Shown one piece after another: positions 21,418 through 29,721 of a DNA stretch of 32,744 bases; the stretch's first letter is position 1, and every line of letters begins with the position of its first letter. The translations under genes were made by a program, and so were the position numbers. The DNA is from SIG565 sp045656145 (lineage in GTDB: Bacteria; Bacillota; Clostridia; Oscillospirales; Acutalibacteraceae), in the NCBI GenBank assembly GCA_045656145.1, contig JAZOQP010000028.1:1-32744 (forward strand), written 5' to 3'. The notes beneath the pieces were generated by a model. The model was given only the letters and a program-made list of their open reading frames with translations. It searched no databases and was not told the DNA's origin.

Positions 21418-23100
21418 ATGGAAGAAATTAAAGACATTGAAGAATTAAAACCCTCCAATTTTATACACGATTTTATTGATGAAGATTTAAAAGAGGGCGT
21501 TTATAATAAGGTTCAGACCCGTTTCCCGCCTGAGCCTAACGGTTATCTCCATATTGGTCATGCCAAGGCTATTTGCATAGACTTTGCAACGGCCGAAAAA
21601 TATGGTGGCACATGTAACCTCCGCCTTGATGACACCAATCCCACCAAGGAAGACACCGAATATGTTGATGCAATTAAAGAGGATATTAATTGGCTCGGAT
21701 TTAATTGGGACAACCTCTATTTCGCATCCGACTATTTTGATTATATCTATGAATGCGCTCTAAAGCTTATTGATTTAGGGCTTGCTTATGTTGATGAATC
21801 AACCCCCGATGAAATTCGCGAAATGCGCGGCACCTTGACCGAGGCGGGTAAAAACTCCCCCTACCGCGATAGACCGCTTGAAGAAACCAAGGATCTCTTT
21901 GCTCGCATGACCAAGGGCGAATTTGAAAATGGCGCAATGGTGCTCAGAGCAAAAATTGATATGGCTTCTTCCAATATTAATATGCGCGACCCCGTAATCT
22001 ATAGAATTTTGCACGCCCATCATCATAGAACAGGCGATAAATGGTGTGTATATCCTATGTATGACTTCGCGCATCCTTTATCCGATGCTAAAGAGGGTGT
22101 TACCCACTCTTTATGCTCGCTTGAATTTGAAAACCACAGACCGCTTTATGATTGGTTCTTAAAGGTTTTAAATATCCCCACACCACCCCGCCAGATTGAA
22201 TTTGCAAGAATGAATGTAAACTATACTCTCACAAGTAAGAGAAAGTGCTTAAAGCTTGTAAATGATGGCTTGGTATCGGGTTGGGACGACCCAAGAATGG
22301 CTACCCTTTGCGGTATGCGCCGCCGCGGTTATCCTGCAGAAGCAGTTAGAGAATTTGTTAATAAAATTGGCGTTTCAAAGGCTTACAGCGTTATTGATTA
22401 CGCTTTATTAGAGGCCTGTGTTAGAGATAACCTAAACCTTAATGCCGATAGAGCAATGGCCGTTCTCCGCCCCTTAAAAGTTATCGTTGATAACTATCCC
22501 GAAGGAAAAGAAGAGGAGATTAAGGTTGATATTAATCCAAACAATTTAGAGCTCGGCAAAAAAACCGTTACCTTCTCTCGCGAACTTTACATTGAGCAGG
22601 ATGACTTTATGCTTAACCCACCCGGAAAATATTTCAGACTTTGTCCTGAAAAGGAAGTAAGATTAAAGGGCGCTTACTATGTTAAATACGCTTCTCATGA
22701 AGAGGATGAAAACGGAAATATCACCGCAGTTCATGTAACCTATGACCCCGAATCATTCGGCGGAGAAACCCCCGATGGCAGAAAGGTTAAGGGAACACTC
22801 CATTGGGTTAATGCAAATAACTGCGCAAATGCCACCATCCGCCTTTATGATAGGCTCTTCAATGTTGAAAACCCATCCGATGAAGAGGGTGTTTCATCCT
22901 TTGCAGATAACCTAAACCCCAATTCTCTTGAGGTTCTTGAAAACTGCAAGGTTGATGCGGATTTAATAAGCGCTAAGGCAGGCGATACCTTCCAGTTTAT
23001 GCGCCAGGGTTATTTCTGCCTCGATAAAGATTCTTCTTCCGAAAATCTTATCTTTAATCGCACCGCATCCCTTAAAGATTCTTTCACAAAAAAGGTGTAA
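21418..23100 (+). CDS. glnS: Glutaminyl-tRNA synthetase
   Basis: This 560-residue class I synthetase has FPPEPNGYLHIGHAKAI (HIGH motif), LRLDDTNPTKED, and NYTLTSKRKCLKLV as the KMSKS equivalent. The Rossmann core is followed by the two-barrel anticodon domain (about residues 340-550) containing DPESFGGETPDGRKVKGT and LHWVNANN. The length is close to the typical 555. It charges tRNA(Gln) directly, which makes the indirect GatCAB route to Gln-tRNA unnecessary and bears on the role of the aspS-gatC/gatA/gatB operon. AAGGGG lies within the gltX 3' end. Confidence 0.96.
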   Translation: MEEIKDIEELKPSNFIHDFIDEDLKEGVYNKVQTRFPPEPNGYLHIGHAKAICIDFATAEKYGGTCNLRLDDTNPTKEDTEYVDAIKEDINWLGFNWDNLYFASDYFDYIYECALKLIDLGLAYVDESTPDEIREMRGTLTEAGKNSPYRDRPLEETKDLFARMTKGEFENGAMVLRAKIDMASSNINMRDPVIYRILHAHHHRTGDKWCVYPMYDFAHPLSDAKEGVTHSLCSLEFENHRPLYDWFLKVLNIPTPPRQIEFARMNVNYTLTSKRKCLKLVNDGLVSGWDDPRMATLCGMRRRGYPAEAVREFVNKIGVSKAYSVIDYALLEACVRDNLNLNADRAMAVLRPLKVIVDNYPEGKEEEIKVDINPNNLELGKKTVTFSRELYIEQDDFMLNPPGKYFRLCPEKEVRLKGAYYVKYASHEEDENGNITAVHVTYDPESFGGETPDGRKVKGTLHWVNANNCANATIRLYDRLFNVENPSDEEGVSSFADNLNPNSLEVLENCKVDADLISAKAGDTFQFMRQGYFCLDKDSSSENLIFNRTASLKDSFTKKV

Positions 23101-23102
23101 TA

Positions 23103-23864
23103 ATGAAAGTTCAGGAAATTTTTTCATATTTAAATGAGCGTTTTCCTTTTAATACTGCCCTTGATTTTGATAATGTTGGGTTGCTTATCGGCGATAAGTC
23201 GGCAACCGTTACCAAGATTGTTGTTGCACTTGATTGCACCTTGGAAGTGGTTGAATTTGCAAAAGAACTGGGCGCCGAGCTTATCATTACCCACCACCCC
23301 GTTATTTTTACAGGTTTAAAATCGATTACCGAAGAAACAGTAACCTATAAAGCAATTAAAAATAATATTTCGGTTATTTCGGCCCACACTAATTTAGATA
23401 TCGCCGATGGCGGTGTTAATGATGCCTTATGTGAAGCTTTAGGCCTTACAAATATAGAAAATCTTGTTTGCGAAGATGGTTTTATTATTCGCAAGGGCGA
23501 ATTAAATGCCGAAATGAGCGCAAAGGATTTAGCCGAATATTCCGCCAAGGCGTTATCGGCTAATGCGCGCTTTAATGATGGTGGAAAACTGATTAAAACC
23601 GTAGCGGTTTGCTCGGGATCAGGCTCGGATATGCTTTTTGATGCTATAAATTCAGGTGCTGATGCGTATATTTCCTCAGAAATTAAGCACAATGTGTTTA
23701 TCGAGGCTGCTAATAATAATTTTACCGTTATTGATTTAGGCCACTATGCTACCGAAAAGGTGATTGTGCCGAAACTTTGCAGTATGCTAAAACTCAAATT
23801 CCCTGAACTTGAATTTAGTTCTTATGAAAACGAAATTGTTAAATATTCAAAAGGTGTTTTATGA
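23103..23864 (+). CDS. Nif3-like dinuclear metal-centre protein
   Basis: This 253-residue protein belongs to the NIF3/YqfO/DUF34 family. Metal ligands are visible in ITHHPVIFTGLKS near residue 62, SAHTNLDIADGGVNDAL near residue 99, and DLGHYATE near residue 215. It is a single-domain member without the CutA-like insertion of YqfO. The family is widespread and hexameric. Proposed links include GTP cyclohydrolase-I-like chemistry and metal handling, but its function is not settled. Its start is two bases after the glnS stop and its end overlaps the transporter start by four bases (ATGA). Confidence 0.93.
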   Translation: MKVQEIFSYLNERFPFNTALDFDNVGLLIGDKSATVTKIVVALDCTLEVVEFAKELGAELIITHHPVIFTGLKSITEETVTYKAIKNNISVISAHTNLDIADGGVNDALCEALGLTNIENLVCEDGFIIRKGELNAEMSAKDLAEYSAKALSANARFNDGGKLIKTVAVCSGSGSDMLFDAINSGADAYISSEIKHNVFIEAANNNFTVIDLGHYATEKVIVPKLCSMLKLKFPELEFSSYENEIVKYSKGVL

Positions 23865-24784
23865 TTGAAAACTTTTTAACCGTTGCGGCACAGGTTTTAT
23901 CATTATTTATAATGATTTTTATAGGCTTTTTGCTTGGTAAAGCTAAGCTTATCACCGAAAATGCAACGGCAAGTATATCAAACATTATTTTATATATCGC
24001 AACCCCTGCCGCTATTTTACAAGCATTTTTGAATGAAGAACCAACCGCGCAAAAAAATATAAATCTCTTATTAATTGCGGTCTTTGCAATAATTGCTCAC
24101 TTTGCAGGCATTCTTGTTTCAAAGCTCATTATCCGAAACAAGAATGAAGATACTAGAGCGGTGCTGCGCCTTGAAGCAATTTTTTCAAACTGCGGATATA
24201 TGTCATTCCCGCTTCAGAAGGCAATCCTTGGCGATATAGGCGTGTTTTACGGCGCTATGTATGTTGCCGTTTTTGGAATTTTCTTTTGGAGCTACGGTGC
24301 TTCTATGATGAATAAGGAAAAAACATTTTCCTTTAAAAAGGTTATGTTTAACCCCACAATAATAGCCGTAATTTTAGCATTAATTCTTTATTTGGTGAAA
24401 CTGAGATTACCCGGTGTTGTAGGCAATGCCGTAACGGCATTAAGCAATCTTAACACACCGCTTCCGATGATTGTTATAGGTTATTATCTATCCACCGCAA
24501 GTGTTACGGCAGCCTTTAAGGATGCGAGAATTTATCTTTCAGCATTTTTGCGCTTAATACTAATACCGGCAATTATGCTGGGCCTTATGCTCCTATGCGG
24601 TATAAGAGGTATTCCGCTTATAGCATCTATCGTTGCGGTCAGCGCCCCTGCTGCAGCCGCCGGGACAATGTTCTCTATCAAATTTGAAAGGGATACACTC
24701 TGCTCGGTAAACGCAGTAACCTTTACAACCCTTTTATCAATACTCACTATGCCGCTATTTGTGGCAATAGCTCAGTTGTTTTAA
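23861..24784 (+). CDS. AEC-family (auxin efflux carrier-like) transporter
   Basis: This 307-residue protein has about ten membrane helices in two five-helix halves. Landmarks are IGFLLGKAKLITENATASISNIILYIATPAAIL, split across the N-terminal half (first part IGFLLGKAKLITEN), FSNCGYMSFPLQKAILG, and a C-terminal VSAPAAAAGTMFSIKFERD. These match bacterial AEC permeases, which move malate, malonate or other organic anions. The substrate cannot be read from sequence. It is the last gene of the gltX operon and ends three bases before a strong terminator. The functional link to the synthetases is unclear. Confidence 0.9.
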   Translation: MIENFLTVAAQVLSLFIMIFIGFLLGKAKLITENATASISNIILYIATPAAILQAFLNEEPTAQKNINLLLIAVFAIIAHFAGILVSKLIIRNKNEDTRAVLRLEAIFSNCGYMSFPLQKAILGDIGVFYGAMYVAVFGIFFWSYGASMMNKEKTFSFKKVMFNPTIIAVILALILYLVKLRLPGVVGNAVTALSNLNTPLPMIVIGYYLSTASVTAAFKDARIYLSAFLRLILIPAIMLGLMLLCGIRGIPLIASIVAVSAPAAAAGTMFSIKFERDTLCSVNAVTFTTLLSILTMPLFVAIAQLF

Positions 24785-24786
24785 AC

Positions 24787-24820
24787 AAAAAGCCAAGAGT
24801 TAAAACTCTTGGCTTTTTAA
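24787..24820. terminator. Bidirectional terminator
   Basis: AAAAAGCCAAGAGT pairs with ACTCTTGGCTTTTT around TAAA, between the convergent AEC transporter and MgtC genes. Confidence 0.92.
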
Positions 24821-24821
24821 T

Positions 24822-25502
24822 TTATGAATTACTTTGCTCTACAACAAAATCTATATTTTCTATTTGCTCAATTTTATTTAATGTTTCATTTGAAATTAGA
24901 ACTGTTTTAACATGCAGTAAAAGTCCCACATGTCCCGCAGCAGTGCTTTTAGGAGATACAACATCAACAATTATTTCCGAATTTAAAATTCCTTTCAATT
25001 CTTTCACTACTTCAGTTGTTTTTTCGGTATTTGAAACTTCTATGTAAAACACGGTTATAGATTTTCCCTTGCTTTCGAAAAAGCCAAATAAGACAACCGT
25101 AATAACCGAAAGAATTGTGGTTATTAATGCCCCTAAATAAAAGCCATATCCAACTGCAATTCCTATTATTGCTGTTGCCCAAAGGCCTGCCGCAGTTGTA
25201 AGTCCCGTAATAATTGTGCGGTTTCTTACCATTATCATTCCAACACCCAAAAAACCTATTCCCGATACAACCTGCGCGGAAATGCGAAAAGCATCGCCCG
25301 AAAAGGAATTAGTTGCAGCGAAAAGACCTATTAAAGAGGTAAGCGCCGAGCCTATGCATATAAGGATATGTGTTCTAAGGCCTGCGGCTCTTCCGTGTTT
25401 TCCTCGCTCAAGACCGATAATTCCGCCAAATAATGCGGCAAGAAATATTCTAAGTATTGCCGACCAAATATTAAATTCACTTAAAAAGCCTAAATCAAAC
25501 AT
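24822..25502 (-). CDS. MgtC/SapB-family membrane protein
   Basis: This 226-residue protein has four or five N-terminal helices with family motifs GGIIGLERGKHGRAAGLRTH, QVVSGIGFLGVGMIM and GLTTAAGLWATAIIGIAVG. Its soluble C-terminal part (about residues 150-226) has the ACT-like fold common in this family. MgtC proteins affect magnesium homeostasis and, in some bacteria, F-ATPase activity. They are not transporters in the simple sense. AAAAAGGAGG precedes the ATG. It is monocistronic. Confidence 0.9.
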   Translation of the reverse strand: MFDLGFLSEFNIWSAILRIFLAALFGGIIGLERGKHGRAAGLRTHILICIGSALTSLIGLFAATNSFSGDAFRISAQVVSGIGFLGVGMIMVRNRTIITGLTTAAGLWATAIIGIAVGYGFYLGALITTILSVITVVLFGFFESKGKSITVFYIEVSNTEKTTEVVKELKGILNSEIIVDVVSPKSTAAGHVGLLLHVKTVLISNETLNKIEQIENIDFVVEQSNS

Positions 25503-25530
25503 TTATATAGCCTCCTTTTTGTATTGATAC

Positions 25531-25559
25531 ATTCTATCATATAAATAATTCAAAAACAA
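25531..25559 (-). promoter_or_regulatory. Promoter of the mgtC-like gene
   Basis: On the minus strand TTGTTT (25554-25559), a 17-bp spacer and TAGAAT (25531-25536). The leader is only about 22 nt, so there is no room for a magnesium riboswitch. Confidence 0.6.
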
Positions 25560-25597
25560 TACCAAAAATTACCCAATTTTTACGATAAATTTCCATT

Positions 25598-25629
25598 AAA
25601 AAAGACCTATTTTTAAATAGGTCTTTTTT
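25598..25629. terminator. Terminator at the end of the ymdB-recG operon
   Basis: AAAAAAGACCTATTT pairs with AAATAGGTCTTTTTT across a two-base apex. It lies next to the recG stop codon and reads as a terminator on the minus strand. Confidence 0.88.
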
Positions 25630-25630
25630 A

Positions 25631-27637
25631 TTAATTCATTCCAACTTCCGAAAAAAGAACCTCTATGTTTTCCTTTAGCTTCGGATATTTTTCAAGGGTT
25701 GGATGGGCTCTTATTATGTTTTCAGATGCCTCTTGGGCAAGTTTTAAAATTTCGGTATCTGCAAAGATATCGGCAATTTTAAATTCAGGAAGTCCATGCT
25801 GGCGGCTTCCCAAAAAATCTCCGGGACCTCTGAGTTTCAAATCTTCCTCGGCAATTTTGAAGCCATCAAGGGTTTTGCAAAGAATTTTAAGCCGCTCATT
25901 ATCGGCATTTCGGCTTATAAATATGCAAGAGCCTTTATATTTTCCACGGCCCACTCTGCCCCTTAACTGATGAAGCTGCGACATTCCGAAATTATCGGCA
26001 TTCTCTATAACCATGATTGCGGCATTCGGAACATCAATTCCAACCTCAATAACGGTTGTTGAAATAAGCAAATCTATTTCGCCCATAGAAAAGGCCTTCA
26101 TAACCTTTTCCTTGGCGGTAGCGCTCATTTTTCCATGCAAAAGCCCCAATTTATAGCCGCTAAATGCACCCTCCTTTAAGGTTTTAAAAAGATGCTCGGC
26201 AGATACCTTTTCACTCTCGCCCTCACTCACAAGCGGGCATACAATATAACCCTGTCTACCTAAAGCAATATGCTTTTTTATATAGTTATATGCTCGCTCA
26301 CGCTTTGCTTCATCTACCGAAAAGCTTTCTATCGGCGAACGACCTTTTGGATATTCATCAACAATGCTTATTCTAAGATCGCCATAAAGCGTTAAAGCCA
26401 ATGTTCTCGGAATAGGAGTTGCCGACATAACGAGGGTGTGTGGATTATCCCCCATCTTGCCGAGCGCCGTTCGCTGATTAACGCCGAAACGATGCTGCTC
26501 ATCGGTTATAACAAGGCCTAAATTTTTGAATTTTAACTCCGCAAAAATAACGGCATGGGTGCCAACAACAATATCAATTTTTCCACACTTTACACCCTCC
26601 AAAATTATTTCCTTTTGCTTTTTAGTGGTTGCGGCGGTAAGAAGAGCGCAGGAAACAGAAGTGTTTTCAAAAAAGCTTGAAAGTGTTTTATAATGCTGCT
26701 CGGCTAATATTTGGGTTGGTGCCATTATAACCGCCTGATAGCCATTTTTAGCGGCGCTATACATAAGCGCGGCAGCAACAAGGGTTTTACCTGAGCCAAC
26801 ATCGCCCTGCAACAGCCTGTTCATAGGAGATGTGCTTTGCATATCGGCAAAGGCCTCTAAAACGCATCTTTTTTGGGCATTTGTTGGTGTAAAAGAAAGG
26901 AAAGAATAAAACTCTTCAGAATAATCTTCCTTTAACTGAACATTAGTAAGGCCCTTATTAATATTACCAAAATAATTCATACCCGTTTGCATCAAGAAAA
27001 GTTCTTCAAAAACAAGCCTTTTCTTAGCGCGTTCGAGCGATTCACGGCTTTTTGGGAAATGGATATTGAAAAGAGCAAACTTAATATCACATAAATTATA
27101 TTTTTTAAGTATATCTTCGGGTAAATATTCGGTAAAATCGGCAACCGATAAAGCAGTTTTAATAAGGCTTCTAAGAGCATTAGAGGTAATGCCCTTGGTT
27201 TGCTTATAAATAGGCATAATAACATTATAATTCTCAGGATAAATTTCGGGAGCCGACATTTCTTTCAAATAAATCCCGCCCGAAAGCTTACCAAAAAACA
27301 AATATGTATTATTCTCTCTAAGAGATTTTGCCTGATATTTTGTGTTAAACAAAACAATATTAACAATTTCCCCATCACTCAAAATATTAAACTTATAAAG
27401 GGTCATATTCTGCCTTATATAATGCTCGGTAACGGGTGTTATAATCTTCCCCTTTATGCAAACCGTATCCCCCGGCACACACTCGTTTATGGGGGTTATA
27501 TTGGATAAATCCTTATAAGAACGGGGATAAAAAGACAAAAGAGCGTCGACACAAGAGATACCGAGCTTTTTTAAAAGCTCGGCTCTTTTTTCGCCAACAC
27601 CCTTTAAATATCTGATTTCTTTAATGTTTGAAAACAT
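25631..27637 (-). CDS. recG: ATP-dependent DNA helicase RecG
   Basis: This 668-residue superfamily 2 helicase is near the usual length of about 680. An N-terminal wedge/OB domain (YLKGVGEKRAELLKKLGI onward, then DTVCIKGKI) recognises branched DNA. The motor follows: Walker A GDVGSGKT near residue 278, Walker B ITDEQHRFG near residue 379, TAT-box SATPIPRTL, and motif VI QLRGRVGRGKYKG. RecG drives fork regression and Holliday-junction migration in repair. The start is nine bases after fakA with a weak ribosome binding site (AGGTAATG), so it probably depends on coupled translation as the last gene of the operon. Confidence 0.97.
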   Translation of the reverse strand: MFSNIKEIRYLKGVGEKRAELLKKLGISCVDALLSFYPRSYKDLSNITPINECVPGDTVCIKGKIITPVTEHYIRQNMTLYKFNILSDGEIVNIVLFNTKYQAKSLRENNTYLFFGKLSGGIYLKEMSAPEIYPENYNVIMPIYKQTKGITSNALRSLIKTALSVADFTEYLPEDILKKYNLCDIKFALFNIHFPKSRESLERAKKRLVFEELFLMQTGMNYFGNINKGLTNVQLKEDYSEEFYSFLSFTPTNAQKRCVLEAFADMQSTSPMNRLLQGDVGSGKTLVAAALMYSAAKNGYQAVIMAPTQILAEQHYKTLSSFFENTSVSCALLTAATTKKQKEIILEGVKCGKIDIVVGTHAVIFAELKFKNLGLVITDEQHRFGVNQRTALGKMGDNPHTLVMSATPIPRTLALTLYGDLRISIVDEYPKGRSPIESFSVDEAKRERAYNYIKKHIALGRQGYIVCPLVSEGESEKVSAEHLFKTLKEGAFSGYKLGLLHGKMSATAKEKVMKAFSMGEIDLLISTTVIEVGIDVPNAAIMVIENADNFGMSQLHQLRGRVGRGKYKGSCIFISRNADNERLKILCKTLDGFKIAEEDLKLRGPGDFLGSRQHGLPEFKIADIFADTEILKLAQEASENIIRAHPTLEKYPKLKENIEVLFSEVGMN

Positions 27638-27646
27638 CTACATTAC

Positions 27647-29323
27647 CTATTCAATAGAAATAATGAAATAATATATCGGCTGACCGCCGTTTATCAAGGT
27701 TATTTCCACCTTGCTGCCGAATTTCTCCTGAAGCTCAGCTTCGATAATTTCGGCCTCCTCATCGGTTACATCCTCGCCATAAATAAGGGTTAGGAATGCG
27801 CTATCCTTCTTAAGCATCTGCTTAACAAGGCGCTGCATGGTTTTTGATAAATCGGTATCGGTGAAGGAAACCTTGCCGTTATCAAGAGCTAAAAGCTCGC
27901 CCTCTTTAATATCATGGCCATCAAAATTAGAGTTTCTTGCCGCAAATGTAACCTGACCTGTTGAAATGCTCTCGAATGCCTTAGCCATTGCAATAGCATT
28001 TTCATCATCGCTAACATCGGGAATATAGTTAAGCATTGCGGTAATACCTTGAGGCACGGTGCGGGTATGAAGAACGATAACCTTTCTTGTAGCTAAAGAA
28101 ATGGTCTGCTCAGCCGCCATAATGATATTTTTATTATTCGGTAAAACGAATACTGTTTCAGCAGGAGTTGCCTCAACGGCTCTTAAAATATCATCGGTGC
28201 TGGGGTTCATTGTTTGACCACCTGATACAACGGTATCAACACCTAAATCTTTAAATAACTGCTCAAGACCGGCACCCGCACTTACCGATACAAAACCTAC
28301 CGGCTTTGTGGGAGGAACAGACTTGATAGTTTCGGTTCTATCCATATTCTTTGAGGACTTTTTAGAACGCTCATTAGCATCATGCTTCTGACCTTCGTGC
28401 TGGTCTCTCATATTTTCAATTTTAAGTTTAACCAACTGACCGAATGTAATACCCTCTTCAAGAGCCTTACCGGGATGGTCGGTATGAACATGAACCTTAA
28501 TAATTTCTTCATCATCAACAACAACTACGCAGTCGCCAATGGTTTCAAGGAAACTTCTGAGTTCTTTAGGCTCTCTCTCACACTCGCTTGCGCGGTTAAC
28601 GATAAATTCGGTACAGTAAGTAAAGGTGATTTCTCCCTCAAACTCGCCTGCGGCATTTCTGCCTTCCTCTTCTTCCTCGGGTTCCTCGGTTGTAACGGAG
28701 GAGGACTCTATAATAACTCCGTTTTTGAATACCGATAACATACCCTCAAGTATTACAACAAAGCCTCTGCCGCCTGCATCAACAACGCCTGCTTTTTTAA
28801 GCACAGGAAGAATTTCAGGGGTTTCGGCAAGGGATATTTTAGCGCCCTCTAAAGCGGCCTCGAAAACGCCTAAAGCATCAGCTGAATTATTAAACGCCTC
28901 TTCTGCATACTCTGCCGCTACTCTTGCAACGGTTAAAATAGTGCCTTCTGTTGGCTTCATAACTGCCTTATATGCTGCTTCAACACCAAGTTTGAAAGCA
29001 TCTTTAAGGTTTTCTGCTGTTACCTCTTCTGCGCCCTTTAAGCCATTTGCAATACCTCTGAATAAAAGAGAGGTAATAACGCCTGAGTTACCTCTGGCTC
29101 CTCTTAAAAGAGCAGATGCGGTAATCTTTGCCACTTCGCCTGCAGGCTGATTATTAATTCTTTCGAGTTCTCTTGCGGCATTAGCAATGCTAAGCGACAT
29201 ATTGGTACCTGTATCGCCATCCGGCACAGGGAAAACATTCAAATCGTCTACCTGCTTGCGATTGTTGGCAATATTATTTGCCGCCGAAATTACAGCATCG
29301 CGCAGGGTGTTTCCATTAAACAA
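27647..29323 (-). CDS. fakA: DAK2-domain fatty-acid kinase subunit (FakA/YloV family)
   Basis: This protein of 558 residues has the DhaL-like ATP-binding domain: LNVFPVPDGDTGTNM (the Asp residues hold Mg-ATP), ASALLRGARGNSGVI and KAGVVDAGGRGFV. The central part is FakA-type, and the C-terminal domain (from about residue 345) includes SVSAGAGLEQLFKDLGVD. FakA phosphorylates fatty acids held by FakB so that exogenous lipid can enter phospholipid synthesis. I chose the TTG at 29323, nine bases after AAGGAG. A TTG at 29332 sits directly on that site. It forms the conserved asp23-fakA pair and lies upstream of recG, an order well known in Firmicutes. Confidence 0.92.
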   Translation of the reverse strand: MFNGNTLRDAVISAANNIANNRKQVDDLNVFPVPDGDTGTNMSLSIANAARELERINNQPAGEVAKITASALLRGARGNSGVITSLLFRGIANGLKGAEEVTAENLKDAFKLGVEAAYKAVMKPTEGTILTVARVAAEYAEEAFNNSADALGVFEAALEGAKISLAETPEILPVLKKAGVVDAGGRGFVVILEGMLSVFKNGVIIESSSVTTEEPEEEEEGRNAAGEFEGEITFTYCTEFIVNRASECEREPKELRSFLETIGDCVVVVDDEEIIKVHVHTDHPGKALEEGITFGQLVKLKIENMRDQHEGQKHDANERSKKSSKNMDRTETIKSVPPTKPVGFVSVSAGAGLEQLFKDLGVDTVVSGGQTMNPSTDDILRAVEATPAETVFVLPNNKNIIMAAEQTISLATRKVIVLHTRTVPQGITAMLNYIPDVSDDENAIAMAKAFESISTGQVTFAARNSNFDGHDIKEGELLALDNGKVSFTDTDLSKTMQRLVKQMLKKDSAFLTLIYGEDVTDEEAEIIEAELQEKFGSKVEITLINGGQPIYYFIISIE

Positions 29324-29349
29324 ATAAAACAACTCCTTCTCTAGAGATA

Positions 29350-29700
29350 TTACTCTTTAATTCCATCTACCTTAACGGTAATTTTATCAACAGTAATTCC
29401 CATAGATTCAGAAATTACATACTTTACCTTATGAACAATGCTTTTAGCAATTGCATTAATATTCATACCATAGGTTACAATTATATGAAGCTCAACCGAA
29501 ATTTTATCGGCATTACCTTTAACAATTATTCCCTTATCGGCAAAATCCTTTTTAGATAGTGCGCTGAAAATACGCTGCTTTTTACCGCTGGGTACCATAC
29601 CCACAACACCGTAGCAGGAAGTTACTGCGGAGCCTATAAGTTTTGAAATATACTCATAGGAAATTTCTATTGTGCCTAGTCTTGTCTCGTAAGATATCAT
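29350..29700 (-). CDS. Asp23/Gls24-family envelope stress protein (YloU-like)
   Basis: This 116-residue protein matches the short Asp23 family: an N-terminal GTIEISYEYISKLIGSAVTS, then CYGVVGMVP, and an alternating strand/helix region with VSVELHIIV-type sequence and INAIAKSIVHKVKYVI. Members coat the inner membrane face or respond to envelope stress. The standard neighbour of fakA is present 26 bases downstream. AGGGAGG precedes the ATG. Confidence 0.92.
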   Translation of the reverse strand: MISYETRLGTIEISYEYISKLIGSAVTSCYGVVGMVPSGKKQRIFSALSKKDFADKGIIVKGNADKISVELHIIVTYGMNINAIAKSIVHKVKYVISESMGITVDKITVKVDGIKE

Positions 29701-29721
29701 AAAAAATCCTCCCTGAATTTA

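Noticed and set aside
25503..25530. Magnesium riboswitch before the mgtC-like gene
   Set aside because: The predicted leader is only about 22 nt, too short for ykoK or M-box architecture.
28626..29150. 174-codon plus-strand frame opposite fakA
   Set aside because: It is antisense to the DAK2 domain, with a Ser/Pro-rich composition typical of a shadow frame. It has no promoter or ribosome binding site.
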